Origin: Albugo candida
Taxonomy: Eukaryota; Oomycota; Peronosporomycetes; Albuginales
Length of the DNA stretch: 42,816 nucleotides
Assembly (NCBI GenBank): GCA_040437565.1
Contig: JBDOQK010000092.1
Location: forward strand, 1-42,816
Reading direction: 5' to 3'
The position numbers were made by a program, and so were the translations under genes. Under the pieces are notes generated by a model. It was not told the DNA's origin. It worked only from the letters and a program-made list of their open reading frames with translations, and did not search any database. Positions 20,939-30,485 of the stretch are shown piece after piece (within the stretch, counting starts at the first letter, position 1; every line of letters starts with the position of its first letter).

Positions 20939-20942
20939 AACC
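20931..20942 (-). other. Copia 1 primer-binding site, half-tRNA type
   Basis: The minus strand reads GGTTATGAGCCC right after the LTR ends in TTACAACA. It is the complement of GGGCTCATAACC, the anticodon arm of initiator tRNA-Met (CAT is the anticodon). Drosophila copia is known to prime from a half-tRNA-iMet at the equivalent site. The ATG of this site is also the gag start. Confidence 0.7.
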
Positions 20943-21148
20943 TGTTGTAAATGCTGGGTGCGCCGTTGATGGCAAGACCGATTCTGTGTATTATGTTTGT
21001 CCTTATCTGCTCTTCTTTCTCTTCTATGCCATTCTTTCCACCTTTACCGAGCTGCAATTTTCTCTGGCTCTACCTGACTTTCGTAACTAACGTGCAACTA
21101 TTCATTTACCTATCTGCCGAGCTCTGACAGCCGCCTCTTCCGTTTTCA
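20943..21148 (-). repeat. Copia 1, 5' LTR
   Basis: 206 bp, TGTTGTAAATG to CGTTTTCA, about 85% identical by eye to 15822-16027. Its right flank (tcgaa) does not match the left flank of the other LTR (aacac), so a target duplication is not seen. Confidence 0.72.
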
Positions 21149-22226
21149 TCGAAATTCCTCGAATTCCACTTGCTCCTTCAGTTTTTCTCAACGTTTCCAA
21201 AAAACATCATCAAAACATTATCTAATGCACTGGAAATAATGATGCCCATGTAAATAAACATCTGCTGATTTGCCCTTGTTTATGTGATATTAACGCTCTG
21301 GCACTGCCCAATGTTTTGACGTAGACAAGTCCGACGAATTGGGTTGAATTGCGTCGTTTTAGAGGCATGACCACCACCGCAAGCATTATTCTGCAAACAA
21401 AACCAACGTTGATCACTGAAGACCGTCCTCTAATGTACTTCCCGTTCATGCCACGGCACACAGCGAGCAGTCGAGAATTTTTACTCCGTGGGTAGCCTTT
21501 ATCGGTCCACATGACCTGCATTTCGATCTTCTGCCGTTCTTTCATACTTAAGAGGGAGCAACATATTTTGTAACCTGTCTCTATCCATCAAAAGAGTTGG
21601 CAGGGATGCGACTGTTGAAGCCCAGGTATTCAAACTGCGCGACGAAGAAGGTTCATCACTCGCAATCTTCTTTCCATTTTCTGATAGTGTTAATTGTTGA
21701 CGTCGTGGAAGAATATACGTGCTTAATCATCTAAAGATGTATCCAGTCTGGTTTTTACACTCGGCACAATTCTTGATTCAAGGTAATTGATTGAATCGGA
21801 ACAAAATATCATCTCTACCGCGATACTTATTGTCACCTAACAAAGACCTTCATCTTTCTATACGATAATACCAATGGCACGATGTGCTGATAGTTTTGCC
21901 GGAGTAATGAGTTTGCATATGAGGCGCATGAATTTACCATACACTTGACTCCCAATTAAGTCATTGTCGCAACAACCTTTGGTCGTCTGATTAGCCTAAG
22001 CACATTAATAGGCTTCATGTCTAGCTTTAGTTGATGTCTCGATAGTGGATGCAGAGGTATGCTTTGACTTCCAAACAAGCTTTTGGCGTTTTAAATAGCT
22101 TGTTTGTAATGTGTTTGGCGGTGTATGCATCTGGATGTGCGGACGTGAATGACTCGCAGATAGAGAACTCTACAACATAGGGGGTAAAATAAAATAGCGA
22201 ATCAACCTTGAAATCTAGACATGTAC
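21149..22226. other. No recognised gene
   Basis: A 108-codon open stretch on the minus strand (21222-21545) and its overlapping frames include Cys-rich segments (KCRSCG, CSLCAV) but match no family I can name. The rest, up to the C-terminus of Copia 2, should include that element's 3' LTR, but its partner is not visible to me. Confidence 0.5.
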
Positions 22227-22347
22227 TTAGGTCGATAGTTCAACCAGATGAAGCGACCTAGCCGATTCTTCTGGAGGTCTTTCTTTAACTGCACTACAAC
22301 AGCTGCTCAAAAAGAACGAAAACGTCGATCCATAGAAACAATGACAA

Positions 22348-22830
22348 TTATGTCGATGAGTTTCGCACGTTTCTGATGTCCTTCGTTTTTTGCAATTGTG
22401 ATTGCACTTGGTTGTCTTCGTATACACTGACGGGACCGTCAATCTTGATCTTCACCTCGATTAAAAGAGACTTTGTCCACAACACTTCTGAACAATGCCA
22501 CGTATAATCGGCTACCGCCGTAATTAGATCGGAACTGTGTTGCATTTTTGACTTGAAAATCACTGGAGAGTTGTTGATCATGACCATCACACCTGACGTC
22601 GAACTTCGGTTGTCCGTGTTACTTACGCAATCAGCATCACTGAATGCACTCAGCATTACCTCGCATGACTTGCTCCCATAGAAAATTCCATTCACTTCAG
22701 TAGTCTTTGAGTAACGTAAAACACGAATAGCAGCATTCCAGTATTTTTCACTTGACTTCTCCAAATGACTACTCAATTGGCACACGGCGAGCGCAATATC
22801 TGGTCTTATTCCTGTATTCACGTACAACAA
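22348..22830 (-). pseudogene. Copia 2 RNase H
   Basis: The minus frame shows NTGIRPDIALAVCQLSSHLE (typical link after RT), VMLSAFSDADCVSNTDNRSS with SDAD, ITAVADYTWHCSEVLWTKSL and VYEDNQVQSQL (the DNQ motif). Standard Copia RNase H. Confidence 0.9.
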
Positions 22831-23048
22831 TTCTCAACTAGAGACTAATACGGACGATTCTCCATTCTCGGGTCCTTTTCTTTACACTTGACCAGATTTT
22901 GACCTTCCACACTTAGATTTTACCGGTTTTGCCGTGACTTCGTTAAACTTCTCTACCATTCTGGCGATGCATGCACTCAGACTGATCTTGAGCTGTACAC
23001 ACTCAAATTGTACTCGACTTTGAGTGCCGCGAATAAAGCGCACTTTAC

Positions 23049-23730
23049 CTAGCTTCTAAGCTGAAAATGACTTGATAGTTCGTCTGCGACCTTCTTGAAC
23101 GAGTTAGTTCGACACCCTCCAACAAGCATGTCATCGAGATACAAAATCACGTATACCCATGAACCCAGGTCATCTTGACGAGAAAATACGCACGCATCCG
23201 AAGCACATGCTTTGAATCCCATGTCCAGAAAAACACGTGAAGTTGTCTTAAACCACGTAGCAGCAGCTTGCTTTAGTCCGTACAAACTCTATTTCAGATT
23301 TAGAGCTTGATGAGGCCGCATTTCAACACCTTGGGGCGTCTATATACACATCTTCTTTGCCCATACCATTGATAGTCAACATCGTACCGATTGATTGCCA
23401 TAACGTTATGAAAGCATACTACCAGGAAGACACGAATCGGATTTATATTCGAGACAGGTGAGTACGAATCGGATTTATATTCGAGACAGGTGAGTACGTC
23501 TCGTAGTAATCGACTACATCGGTTTGACGATGACCTAATGTCACTAGTCGAGTCTTGTAGCGCTCAATTTCACCGCGTTCATTTCTCTCTACAGCAAAAA
23601 CCCACTTTGTTCCGATCAATTTTTTATTCGGAGGTTTCGCCAACCCGGTCCACGTGTTCATTGAGTCCAATGGCTTTAGATCGGTCTTGATTACCTCACA
23701 CCACATCTTCAATTGGAGAGACTTCATCGC
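23049..23730 (-). pseudogene. Copia 2 reverse transcriptase
   Basis: From 23730 downward: TWTGLAKPPNKKLIGTKWVF, ERYKTRLVTLGHRQ, then MYGLKQAAATWFKTTSRVFL and SWVYVILYLDDMLVGG (the YLDD box). The GLKQA...W motif is diagnostic for Ty1/Copia. Confidence 0.92.
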
Positions 23731-24479
23731 ATCTTATCATATTGACGGTGTTTCTACACTGCTTTGCTTGTTCATACTCGAGGCGGTATCTTATCTTTGC
23801 GCGCTCCACTGATTCATCACCGGTTGTATTCACGATGACGTCTGATGTTGCAATTGGAACAGGACTTGAAAATGTTTACTCCATGGTAGTTCAAGTAGGG
23901 CATTGCGCTCACTCACTTGAGAAAAAGCTTCACCCCTCCTGGGCACAATGTCGAGACTTGTAATCATGGTTACATCATCAATTTCAAACAGTGCTTGAGA
24001 TACATCCACGATTTCTTGGCTGAGACTTAAACATTCATATTCACGCGAAGACGAAAAGGTTTGATCATATCCAGTCTGATCCACCATTATTGGGTTTTAG
24101 TCACTCCGGGCATGAACAACTGGTGATTGCACCATGCCATCATCATCATCGTCATCATGATGCGTGCATGGTGTGAATTGACAATTACCAACAACTTGCA
24201 CGTATTTGGACTTCGGTAATTCTTGAAATATCACTTATCGCGTAATCTCCAGTCTGTGAGCCATAATTGCAGAGACTGTATCTCTTCACATCATGTGCAT
24301 TCCCCAAGAACATGCGTCGAAATGCCGTGTTGTCCGTTTATGACGCTTTGCCTTTACAACGTGACCGAAACCTTGAGCACAAACACTCGCATGTGTGATA
24401 GGTTAGGTTTGGTTTAAAATCACACATCGAATGGAGTTTTGGTCAGACTAGCAGCGCATTTAATTCGATTGGTCACATA

Positions 24480-25010
24480 CACCGCGGTGTTAATGGCTTC
24501 GGCCCACCACTTTTTCTCGACGTGCATGTGATTTTGGCATGGCTCTTGTGTGCTCCGTGAGTGTTCTGTTCAATCGTTCTGCCATACTGATTTGCTGTGG
24601 CGAATACGGCACTGACGCTTGATGAATGACACCCGACTTCCGACACACTTCTGCAAGACGCTTGTTTATACATTCTCTACCGTAATCGGTGCGAATACAC
24701 TTAATCGTGGTGTTCAATTGGTTTTTTATCATCGACTTGTACTCAATACATTTTTTCATCACATCTGACTTCTTTACTATGAAATACATAACCACATACC
24801 GCGTATGTAGCGAATTTTGCTCCACTCTGTGACTTGGTCTCCATTGGATCCATAACATCACTTTGAACTATCTGAAGCAGTGATGTGGTCCTTACTTCAC
24901 CGTACCTTGATTTCGGAAACGGTTTGACGGTCGATTTCCCAGTCACACATACTTCACACATATCGTCGTCCTCATCACCGACCGAGGACGAATCTTTTAG
25001 GCCACACCTA
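24480..25010 (-). pseudogene. Copia 2 integrase
   Basis: The minus strand shows MCEVCVTGKSTVKPFPKSR (zinc-binding CxxC and link), VQSDVMDPMETKSQSGAKF with the first catalytic Asp, IKCIRTDYGRECINKRL with the second, and QASVPYSPQQISMAERLNRT with the Glu. The upstream boundary at 25010 coincides with the terminal inverted repeat of the Mutator-like element. Confidence 0.9.
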
Positions 25011-25103
25011 TATGTACCCCACCCCTTGCTAATTGTGTCCCAGATTAATAGCCGTGCACAAGCCCCGATAAACTTCCTCGCGTTGCGAAACTGTTCGGAC
25101 GTG
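25011..25103. repeat. MULE left terminal inverted repeat
   Basis: About 93 bp. Its reverse complement matches 28034-28105 closely (shared blocks CGTCCGAA, GCGAGGAAGTTT, GGCTATTAAT) and then 29378-29405 (CAAT.AGCAA, GTAC.TATA). Confidence 0.75.
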
Positions 25104-25269
25104 TAAATAATTGTTTCACCCTCTGTTTTCAACTACGCGCTATACCACTGGGAGCACCCCCTTCTATGTGGAACTTTCATATTTCTAATATGTTAATATT
25201 ACTAATGAAAAACTTTGACCAACTATTTGTTCAGGTTTTTTATAATTATTTGTAATAGGAGATGTAACT

Positions 25270-25850
25270 GGCGTTATTCTTTGCAACAAAGGGCATGTAT
25301 GAATCCAAACGGAACATGGGGTCTCACAGACCGCGACATTGCCAGTCTTGAAGCGTACCACCGTCCCACCTTCGCCGCGTCCTCCACGTCCACTACCCAC
25401 AGAACATCAGCAACGCAGATCTGTACAAGCGCTTTAACACAAAACCTCTGCAAATCCACCTGACGAGGTCTCGATGGAGACTCTTCGGTCATATTCTTCA
25501 CCGCGCACAACCTATTCCATCTCAACTGAACATGCTCCGATACTATGATTCTCCTGGTAAAATGCCGGCTCATCGGGGCCGTACACCTACTTGCCCCCCA
25601 GTCAATCTCGACAAGGACCTACGGCTTGACCTAAATTCCAGTCTACGTCTCCGCAATACGGCAGATCTATACGCCCTGTCAATTATAGCACAAAACCGCG
25701 CCATATGGAAAGAACTTACTCAGCGTCTCTACAGTAGCCAGGAATTAATTTACCGGAATGAAGAAAAAGTCAGGAGTAAGCGAAAGCTTGAGTTCGTTAA
25801 TACGGACTTAATGCCGCCGCGAAAATGCTCATAATAATAATAACATATGA
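25270..25850 (+). pseudogene. LINE (non-LTR retrotransposon) 3' fragment
   Basis: Plus-strand sequence reading NGTWGLTDRDIASLEAYHR, then in the adjoining register SHLRRVLHVHYPQNISNADL, LTRSRWRLFGHILHRAQPIP and finally an open frame to 25834 (MLRYYDSPGKMPAHRGRTPT onward). The TWGLT...HRR.LRR.L...RWRWFGH.LR pattern is the C-terminal end of the reverse transcriptase ORF of many LINEs. The end, cataataataataaca, is a short TAA repeat of the kind some LINEs carry in place of poly(A). At least one register change is present. A 5'-truncated copy lying between the MULE left repeat and transposase stop. Confidence 0.75.
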
Positions 25851-25854
25851 ATTC

Positions 25855-27906
25855 AACTATACCAAAGATGCACTAGACAAGAATTGGGGACATGTCCGCC
25901 TGTCATGACATACTCTCTTGCACTGGCTACATTTCGGTTGGGGTCAAGGTCCACTTTCAGTATGCTAAAAAAAAAACGGATCTCGCTTAGAAGATTCAGC
26001 TCGTACTGGTCGGCCACGAGTATGTACAATAGCGGCTTCTTGGACCAGAGATGTTGTGGGATTGTCCAGTGAACCAAGAGAAGCAGTCAAAATGATTTGC
26101 TGGCGTGGATTCATTGCCGAATGGCGCCCTCCTCCAGTTTCATAACCTCTGAAAAAAAATTCCTTTTGCTGAGCTTCTACTCGACGACGCCGCTTCGACC
26201 ACCAGCGGTTGTTAAAGAGAGACATTTCTAACTGGGAATTGTTCCTTAAAACTGTCCGTAAATCATGCTTGCATTAAGGCCCATTGTTTCTCTAAAAGTT
26301 CTGGTGCAAGGCGATAAACCTTCCGAAGAAATTAAGATCTCATACTGCTGGTGGACCTGAACGAAATAGACACGCAAACAAGGTTATATCAATCAGTGGT
26401 CATAAAATCCTCAAAAAAAATGATTGATATCCTAGTTTTCTTCATGAGTACTTAGACACCTTCCGCACAACCTTTTCTCAGAATAGTGATGCGCAATCGT
26501 ATGAGGTTTGCATACTTTCTAAGGCAATGCATCTTCTAATTTCTCTCCGTTATGCCGGCCAGCTAAAACCACTTTCCCGTAAACTCCATGAATATCGGAG
26601 GTGGATACAGCGATCCATTATTCTAAGTAGCTGTGACTTCCTTCAACCCTTGATGTGACATTGGGACCAAAATGAACCTTGCGTCTTCTCCATGCCCCAA
26701 CAAAACGTTCCCGGTGTGGCCGCCAAGTAGGCTGCGAATATCGCGAGATGGCTACAGGAACGCTTTCCTATATTGTTCTCCAAGAAGATGCGTAGTATTC
26801 TTCTCTTTTTGCTGAGCATTACTGTTTTCACTTCTGAAAAACTCATCGTATTCCTCTTTTGTACAAGAATTACCTTTTGTCTTCGTCGTACAGTTCACGA
26901 TCAAGTATAACAGTAATACGGTGCAAACGGAGGAACAGTTTCAGTACCTATATCTCCCTGACAGGATACTAAAATAAAAAAAACTACAGAAGTGAAGAGG
27001 GGCTCAAACACATGCCTGAATTCCTCGAAAGCCCATGCATAGTCATTTTCGCACTCTTCTGATAGAAAGAAAAAGGAAAGTGAAATCGTCTGATATTGTG
27101 AGAGTAACGCCAACAATGTGTAATAACGGCATTTTATATATAATTGAGAAATATTGAATAAAACATCTGACTTGAAATTGAACGCGTCTCAATGCATAAT
27201 TACCTGTTGGTCTTGTAATTAGAACCGTCACAAAAATTAAATTAGATGTGAATTCTTTTGCCACAGATATAACAGAGTTGGGTGCAATAAACAAGCGACG
27301 TAAACGTCCGGCGTAGTCAGCGTTTGCCTCGTGATGAACATTATCTTCATCCAAAAGGTCCAACAGAGCTTAAATTGGGCGACGGCCGTCCAAAGCATTC
27401 GTAGGCACCTAAGTGAAAGATAGTCAGCGCAGTCTTCATTTTCCAACATACTCGTTGTCGCTGACACTCGTGGTGTACCAACGTTTTGTTTGTCGTTATA
27501 CATGTCCTTACCAGCCGCCAGGCAATCTTGGTCTACTTGTCGCATACTAGCCAGTATTACCTTTGGTGTTGCTCCTACCCGTGACATGTCAGCTACGATT
27601 GCTACTTTTTTCACTCAAGGTGCGGTGAACTAGGTACGCGGATACGTCATCTGTTGCACCGTGACCTTGATGAGTAGGGTTAACAACATCCAGTTGCCAA
27701 ACGGCACTCTCCGATGGGCATCCTGTACGTTTTAAAGATGGTTTTTGCAGGATTTGACCAACCCTCTTATACGGCCCGCCGTGTGCACATTTCAGCCAAA
27801 CTTTTCTGATCTCCGTTCCTGTTTTTTTTGTAGCGCAAATCCGCCGTGGCAAAGCCTGAGTTTTAGCAAACTCCTGCACAGAAACTTCGAAATTCCAAGG
27901 AGGCAA
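25855..27906 (-). pseudogene. MULE transposase
   Basis: Minus strand from 27906. The N-terminal FAR1-type DNA-binding region shows VWLKCAHGGPYKRVGQILQK, KRTGCPSESAVWQLDVVNPT and a His-rich end. The core follows: YAGRLRRLFIAPNSVISVAK, KMPLLHIVGVTLTISDDFTF and ENDYAWAFEEFRHVFEP, which are typical of the MULE DDE domain around the first catalytic residues. The C-terminus ends in a CX2CX4HX4C zinc knuckle (CSQCKRVCHDRRTC, 25890-25931) and a stop near 25855. About 680 codons are spanned, usual for the family, but there are several register changes and stops, so it is dead. It would bind the long inverted repeats. Confidence 0.8.
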
Positions 27907-28033
27907 AATGTGCTGAAGGTAGTGCTTCGAGTGGCATAGCGGGAGGTAAAAACAGAGTTAAGAACAGAGGTGAAAACAGAGGTGAATATCACTGGTTACA
28001 CTCTCGAAAAAATTCGTAACAGGAGGAAGCTGA

Positions 28034-28105
28034 CGCGTCCGAAAAATTTCGCGAAGCGAGGAAGTTTTTCCAGGCTTTCAATTGGCTATTAATTGAGGGA
28101 ATTTA
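28034..28105. repeat. MULE right terminal inverted repeat, inner part
   Basis: Inner 72 bases of the right repeat; the outer 28 bases lie at 29378-29405, beyond the Tc1-2 insertion. Together about 100 bp, similar to the left repeat. Confidence 0.75.
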
Positions 28106-29377
28106 CAGTACCCTCCGGAAGAGATTGTCGGCTTTCTTAAATTTGGACTCATAAGCGCAAGCTTGCGCTTGAACAAACCACTGCCGCGCCCCCAAAACAC
28201 AGAAATACTTTAACATCCGAGGGACGTTTGCGCATTGTTGGAATAAGGCAGGCTAGTACCAAAGTTGCAGAAATTGTCTGCAACTCAAGGACAGATGCGA
28301 CGCATCATGGAGAGGTGATATAAAGAAAACACACTTATGCCAAAGAAAAGCCCTGGAAGGCCAAAAAAACTTTCAGGAAGGGACGTCGGAGCTCTAGTCC
28401 GCAGCACCAAGGGTGCAGGACGTTGTACGTTGGCCGAAATCACCATCAACATGCCAACTAGAGCTGGTCAGACTGCAGTCAAAGAGACTTTACATGCCGC
28501 TGGTCTCTTTTCTCGAGTGGGGGTTAAAAAGCCTTTTTAAACAAACCAGATACTGCTAAGAGGCTGGACGTTGCAAAAAGATACCAGAATTTTACCATGG
28601 AGTTCTGGAAATCAATCTGTTGGACTGATGAGGCCAGCTTTGAAATCGGGAAGAATTTTCGCCGACCACTGGTTGGTACCTTCTTACAAATCAGGGAGTT
28701 CTTCGGTGATGGTCTGTGTGTACCTTTCAGGATAGCAAGAAGATCAAGCTTGTGCGCATGGCACCAAATCGTCGAATAGCAGCTGACTTTGTCGCACATG
28801 TGTACGATTTGTGAGTTGGCTGGATTCTGGGAAGGCCTTATCAATGCTGGAAGTGTCATACTCATCGAAGATGGTGCGACTATCCATCCCGCAAAAGCGC
28901 CCGAATATGGCGTGACGAGCGCAGCGTTGGCAAGCTAGAATGGACTGCAAACGCTCCTGATCTCAATTCCATTGAGAATGTATGGAAAAGATGAATGCAG
29001 ACATTCATAAGCTCCCCAAAGCCAAAAACAGCGAAGAACGATGGCTCCAACTTAAACAGACTGGTCTTCTATTGATTCAGAGTGGCTACAGCATCTTGTC
29101 AAGTCCATGCCAGAGAGGATCAAAGCAGTAATTGAAGCAAAATGGGGCTCTATTCGCTGGTAGCATGTATTTTTCCTTTGTAGATTATTTTCATCATAAA
29201 ATCATCATTCAGAAAAACATTTCTGCAGGATTGCTGCTTTGTATACTGTAAAAGTTTTGTACCAGATTTCATGGGCAGATTACCCATCAAGTGTGTGTAC
29301 TATGATTCGGAAGAAAACGCTCTTTGTTTCATAGAGTGATAAAAACTGGGGGCGGAAATCTCCTCCGGAGGGTACTG
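28106..29377 (+). mobile_element. Tc1/mariner transposon 2, inactive
   Basis: 1272 bp. The left end CAGTACCCTCCGGAAGAGAT is preceded by TA (28104-28105). The right end reads the reverse complement (..CTCCGGAGGGTACTG) and is followed by TG, a likely mutated TA. It is inserted in the right inverted repeat of the MULE, so it is the youngest layer of this nest. The repeats are unrelated to those of Tc1-1. Confidence 0.85.
28337..29163 (+). pseudogene. Tc1-family transposase 2
   Basis: Plus-strand pieces in three registers: MPKKSPGRPKKLSGRDVGAL (helix-turn-helix region with the GRPKK linker), KRYQNFTMEFWKSICWTDEA with the first Asp, VILIEDGATIH with the second Asp, APDLNSIENVWKR with the Glu, and a good C-terminus WLQHLVKSMPERIKAVIEAK ending at the stop 29161-29163. 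Frameshifts near 28535, 28740-28800 and 28900, and TGA after VWKR, make it inactive. Length and motif order are those of a fungal/oomycete-type Tc1 transposase. Confidence 0.87.
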
Positions 29378-29405
29378 TGCAATAAGCAAAGAGGGGGTGT
29401 ACTTA

Positions 29406-29913
29406 TAGAAGTTGCACTCTTCGAGGTTTCTCATGGCCTCGATCGGTAAATTTCCCGGTCGTGCATGCCAAATATTTTGACTTATCAGTTGAGCTCCATT
29501 TCCGACCACTTCACTCGCTGCTGCTGATTCCAACGTATCACAGTCCAGCACAAACAACTTACCCTTTTGGTCCACTTGAGTCACCACTTCTTTGTCATTC
29601 TTAATCACACATGTCTTATTGATGATGGTCACATGCAAACCTTTTGTAGAAAATGCACTAATGAAAAAAGTCTACGATCCAGCTTCGGTACGTATAAGCT
29701 ATCTTCAGTACGACTTGGATTCTTGTTCTTAAGCCCAACACGAATTGTTCCAATTCCATCAGCAGTCACTGACTCCCCATTCGCAGCTGAAATTCTAACA
29801 GACTTGTCCAAAGAGCGAATCTTCACAAACTCATCTCGAGATGGGCACATGTGACTACTCGCACCACTGTCGAGTAGCCAATCATCCGAACCATGTTTGC
29901 CAACTGTAAACAA
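29406..29913 (-). pseudogene. Copia 2 protease and pre-integrase start
   Basis: The minus strand shows DDWLLDSGASSHMCPSRDEF, the D-S-G catalytic loop of Copia retropepsin, then DGIGTIRVGLKNKN and YVPKLDRRLFSLVHFLQK (the L..VP...LLS conserved block). HARPGNLPIEAMRNLEECNF follows, the HxxxGH-type start of the pre-integrase domain. It ends at the MULE boundary. Confidence 0.9.
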
Positions 29914-29919
29914 TGGTTC

Positions 29920-30160
29920 GTTATTCTTCTTCTTAACTGGGTTCTTCCAACAATGTTTGTTCTTGTGTCCGTACCTGTTGCAAATAAAACATTTCCCCGG
30001 GAACTTGTTTCTTGATTTCTTCGACCAATTACCAGTGCTCCTGAAGTTCTTGCTGCCTTCGAAGCGACTTCATCTTTCCCTTATAAGCATTGCCTTCCTA
30101 TTCATGACGAAGCATCTCCTTGGAATAGGTCGATGCCTTGCATTTTTTCTATGATCTTAT
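29920..30160 (-). pseudogene. Copia 2 gag C-terminus with zinc knuckle
   Basis: Minus strand GKCFICNRYGHKNKHCW is a CX2CX4HX4C nucleic-acid-binding knuckle (29950-29991), placed just upstream of the protease, as usual. Upstream sequence to about 30160 is Lys/Arg-rich and leads to the gap at 30192-30291, so the rest of gag is missing. Confidence 0.8.
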
Positions 30161-30191
30161 GATCTGTTCGTATTCATCCGACAAATTTCCA

Positions 30192-30291
30192 NNNNNNNNN
30201 NNNNNNNNNNNNNNNNNNNNNNNNNNNNNNNNNNNNNNNNNNNNNNNNNNNNNNNNNNNNNNNNNNNNNNNNNNNNNNNNNNNNNNNNNNN
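30192..30291. other. 100-N assembly gap
   Basis: A run of 100 N inside the gag region of Copia 2; flanks not repeated. Confidence 0.95.
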
Positions 30292-30485
30292 ACTCTATAC
30301 CATTACCCCGTTATTATACACCTGATCTTCTGTTGGTTGACCTTCCCTTTACGCATTTGACTTGGTCGAGAACGCTTTAGGCTATTCTTTGACCAAGCTC
30401 AAAATGGTCGTCGATGTACGACGAGTATATAATTGAAACACCCCCTGTTGTCATATTATCATCGGTAACGTGAGATAACTACGGA

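Larger units (their letters stand above)
15822..21148 (-). mobile_element. Ty1/Copia LTR retrotransposon 1, decayed, carrying a Tc1 insertion
   Basis: Minus-strand element. In its own direction: 206-bp LTR (20943-21148), primer-binding site and gag (20495-20938), gap, Tc1 insertion (18638-20217), pre-integrase/integrase (17981-18635), reverse transcriptase (16687-17660), RNase H (15903-16680) and a second 206-bp LTR (15822-16027). Integrase before reverse transcriptase defines Copia. The LTRs have equal length but differ at about 30 of 206 sites by eye (15%), so it is old or is made of two related copies. No target duplication is visible. The coding part is broken in about a dozen places. Confidence 0.8.
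25011..29405 (-). mobile_element. Mutator-like (MULE) DNA transposon, inactive, with nested LINE and Tc1
   Basis: Two long terminal inverted repeats bracket the region. The left is 25011-25103. The right is 28034-28105 plus 29378-29405, split by a Tc1 insertion. Both share CGTCCGAA, GCGAGGAAGTTT, GGCTATTAAT and an outer GTAC/CCC-rich end next to TATA. A MULE transposase lies between them on the minus strand. The element interrupts Copia 2 on both sides. I could not find the 8-10 bp target duplication expected of Mutator; only a shared TATA is visible at the two junctions. Confidence 0.72.
22227..30160 (-). mobile_element. Ty1/Copia retrotransposon 2, decayed, split by a Mutator-like element
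   Basis: Minus-strand Copia element in two blocks. The right block (29406-30160) has the gag zinc knuckle, protease and the start of the pre-integrase region. The left block (22227-25010) has the rest of pre-integrase/integrase, reverse transcriptase and RNase H. A Mutator-like transposon lies between them. Domain order is Copia. I could not find its LTRs; the left should lie below 22227 and the right at or beyond the gap at 30192. The coding part is broken in about a dozen places. Confidence 0.85.

Noticed and set aside
20931-20942. GGGCTCATAACC as part of a tRNA-Met gene
   Set aside because: No cloverleaf can be built around it and it abuts an LTR; a primer-binding site fits better.
21222-21545. 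Minus-strand frame as a PiggyBac-type Cys-rich transposase end
   Set aside because: A few Cys pairs are suggestive, but no conserved block could be aligned with confidence.
25274-25573. Minus-strand frame of 99 codons
   Set aside because: Shadow of the plus-strand LINE reverse-transcriptase end.
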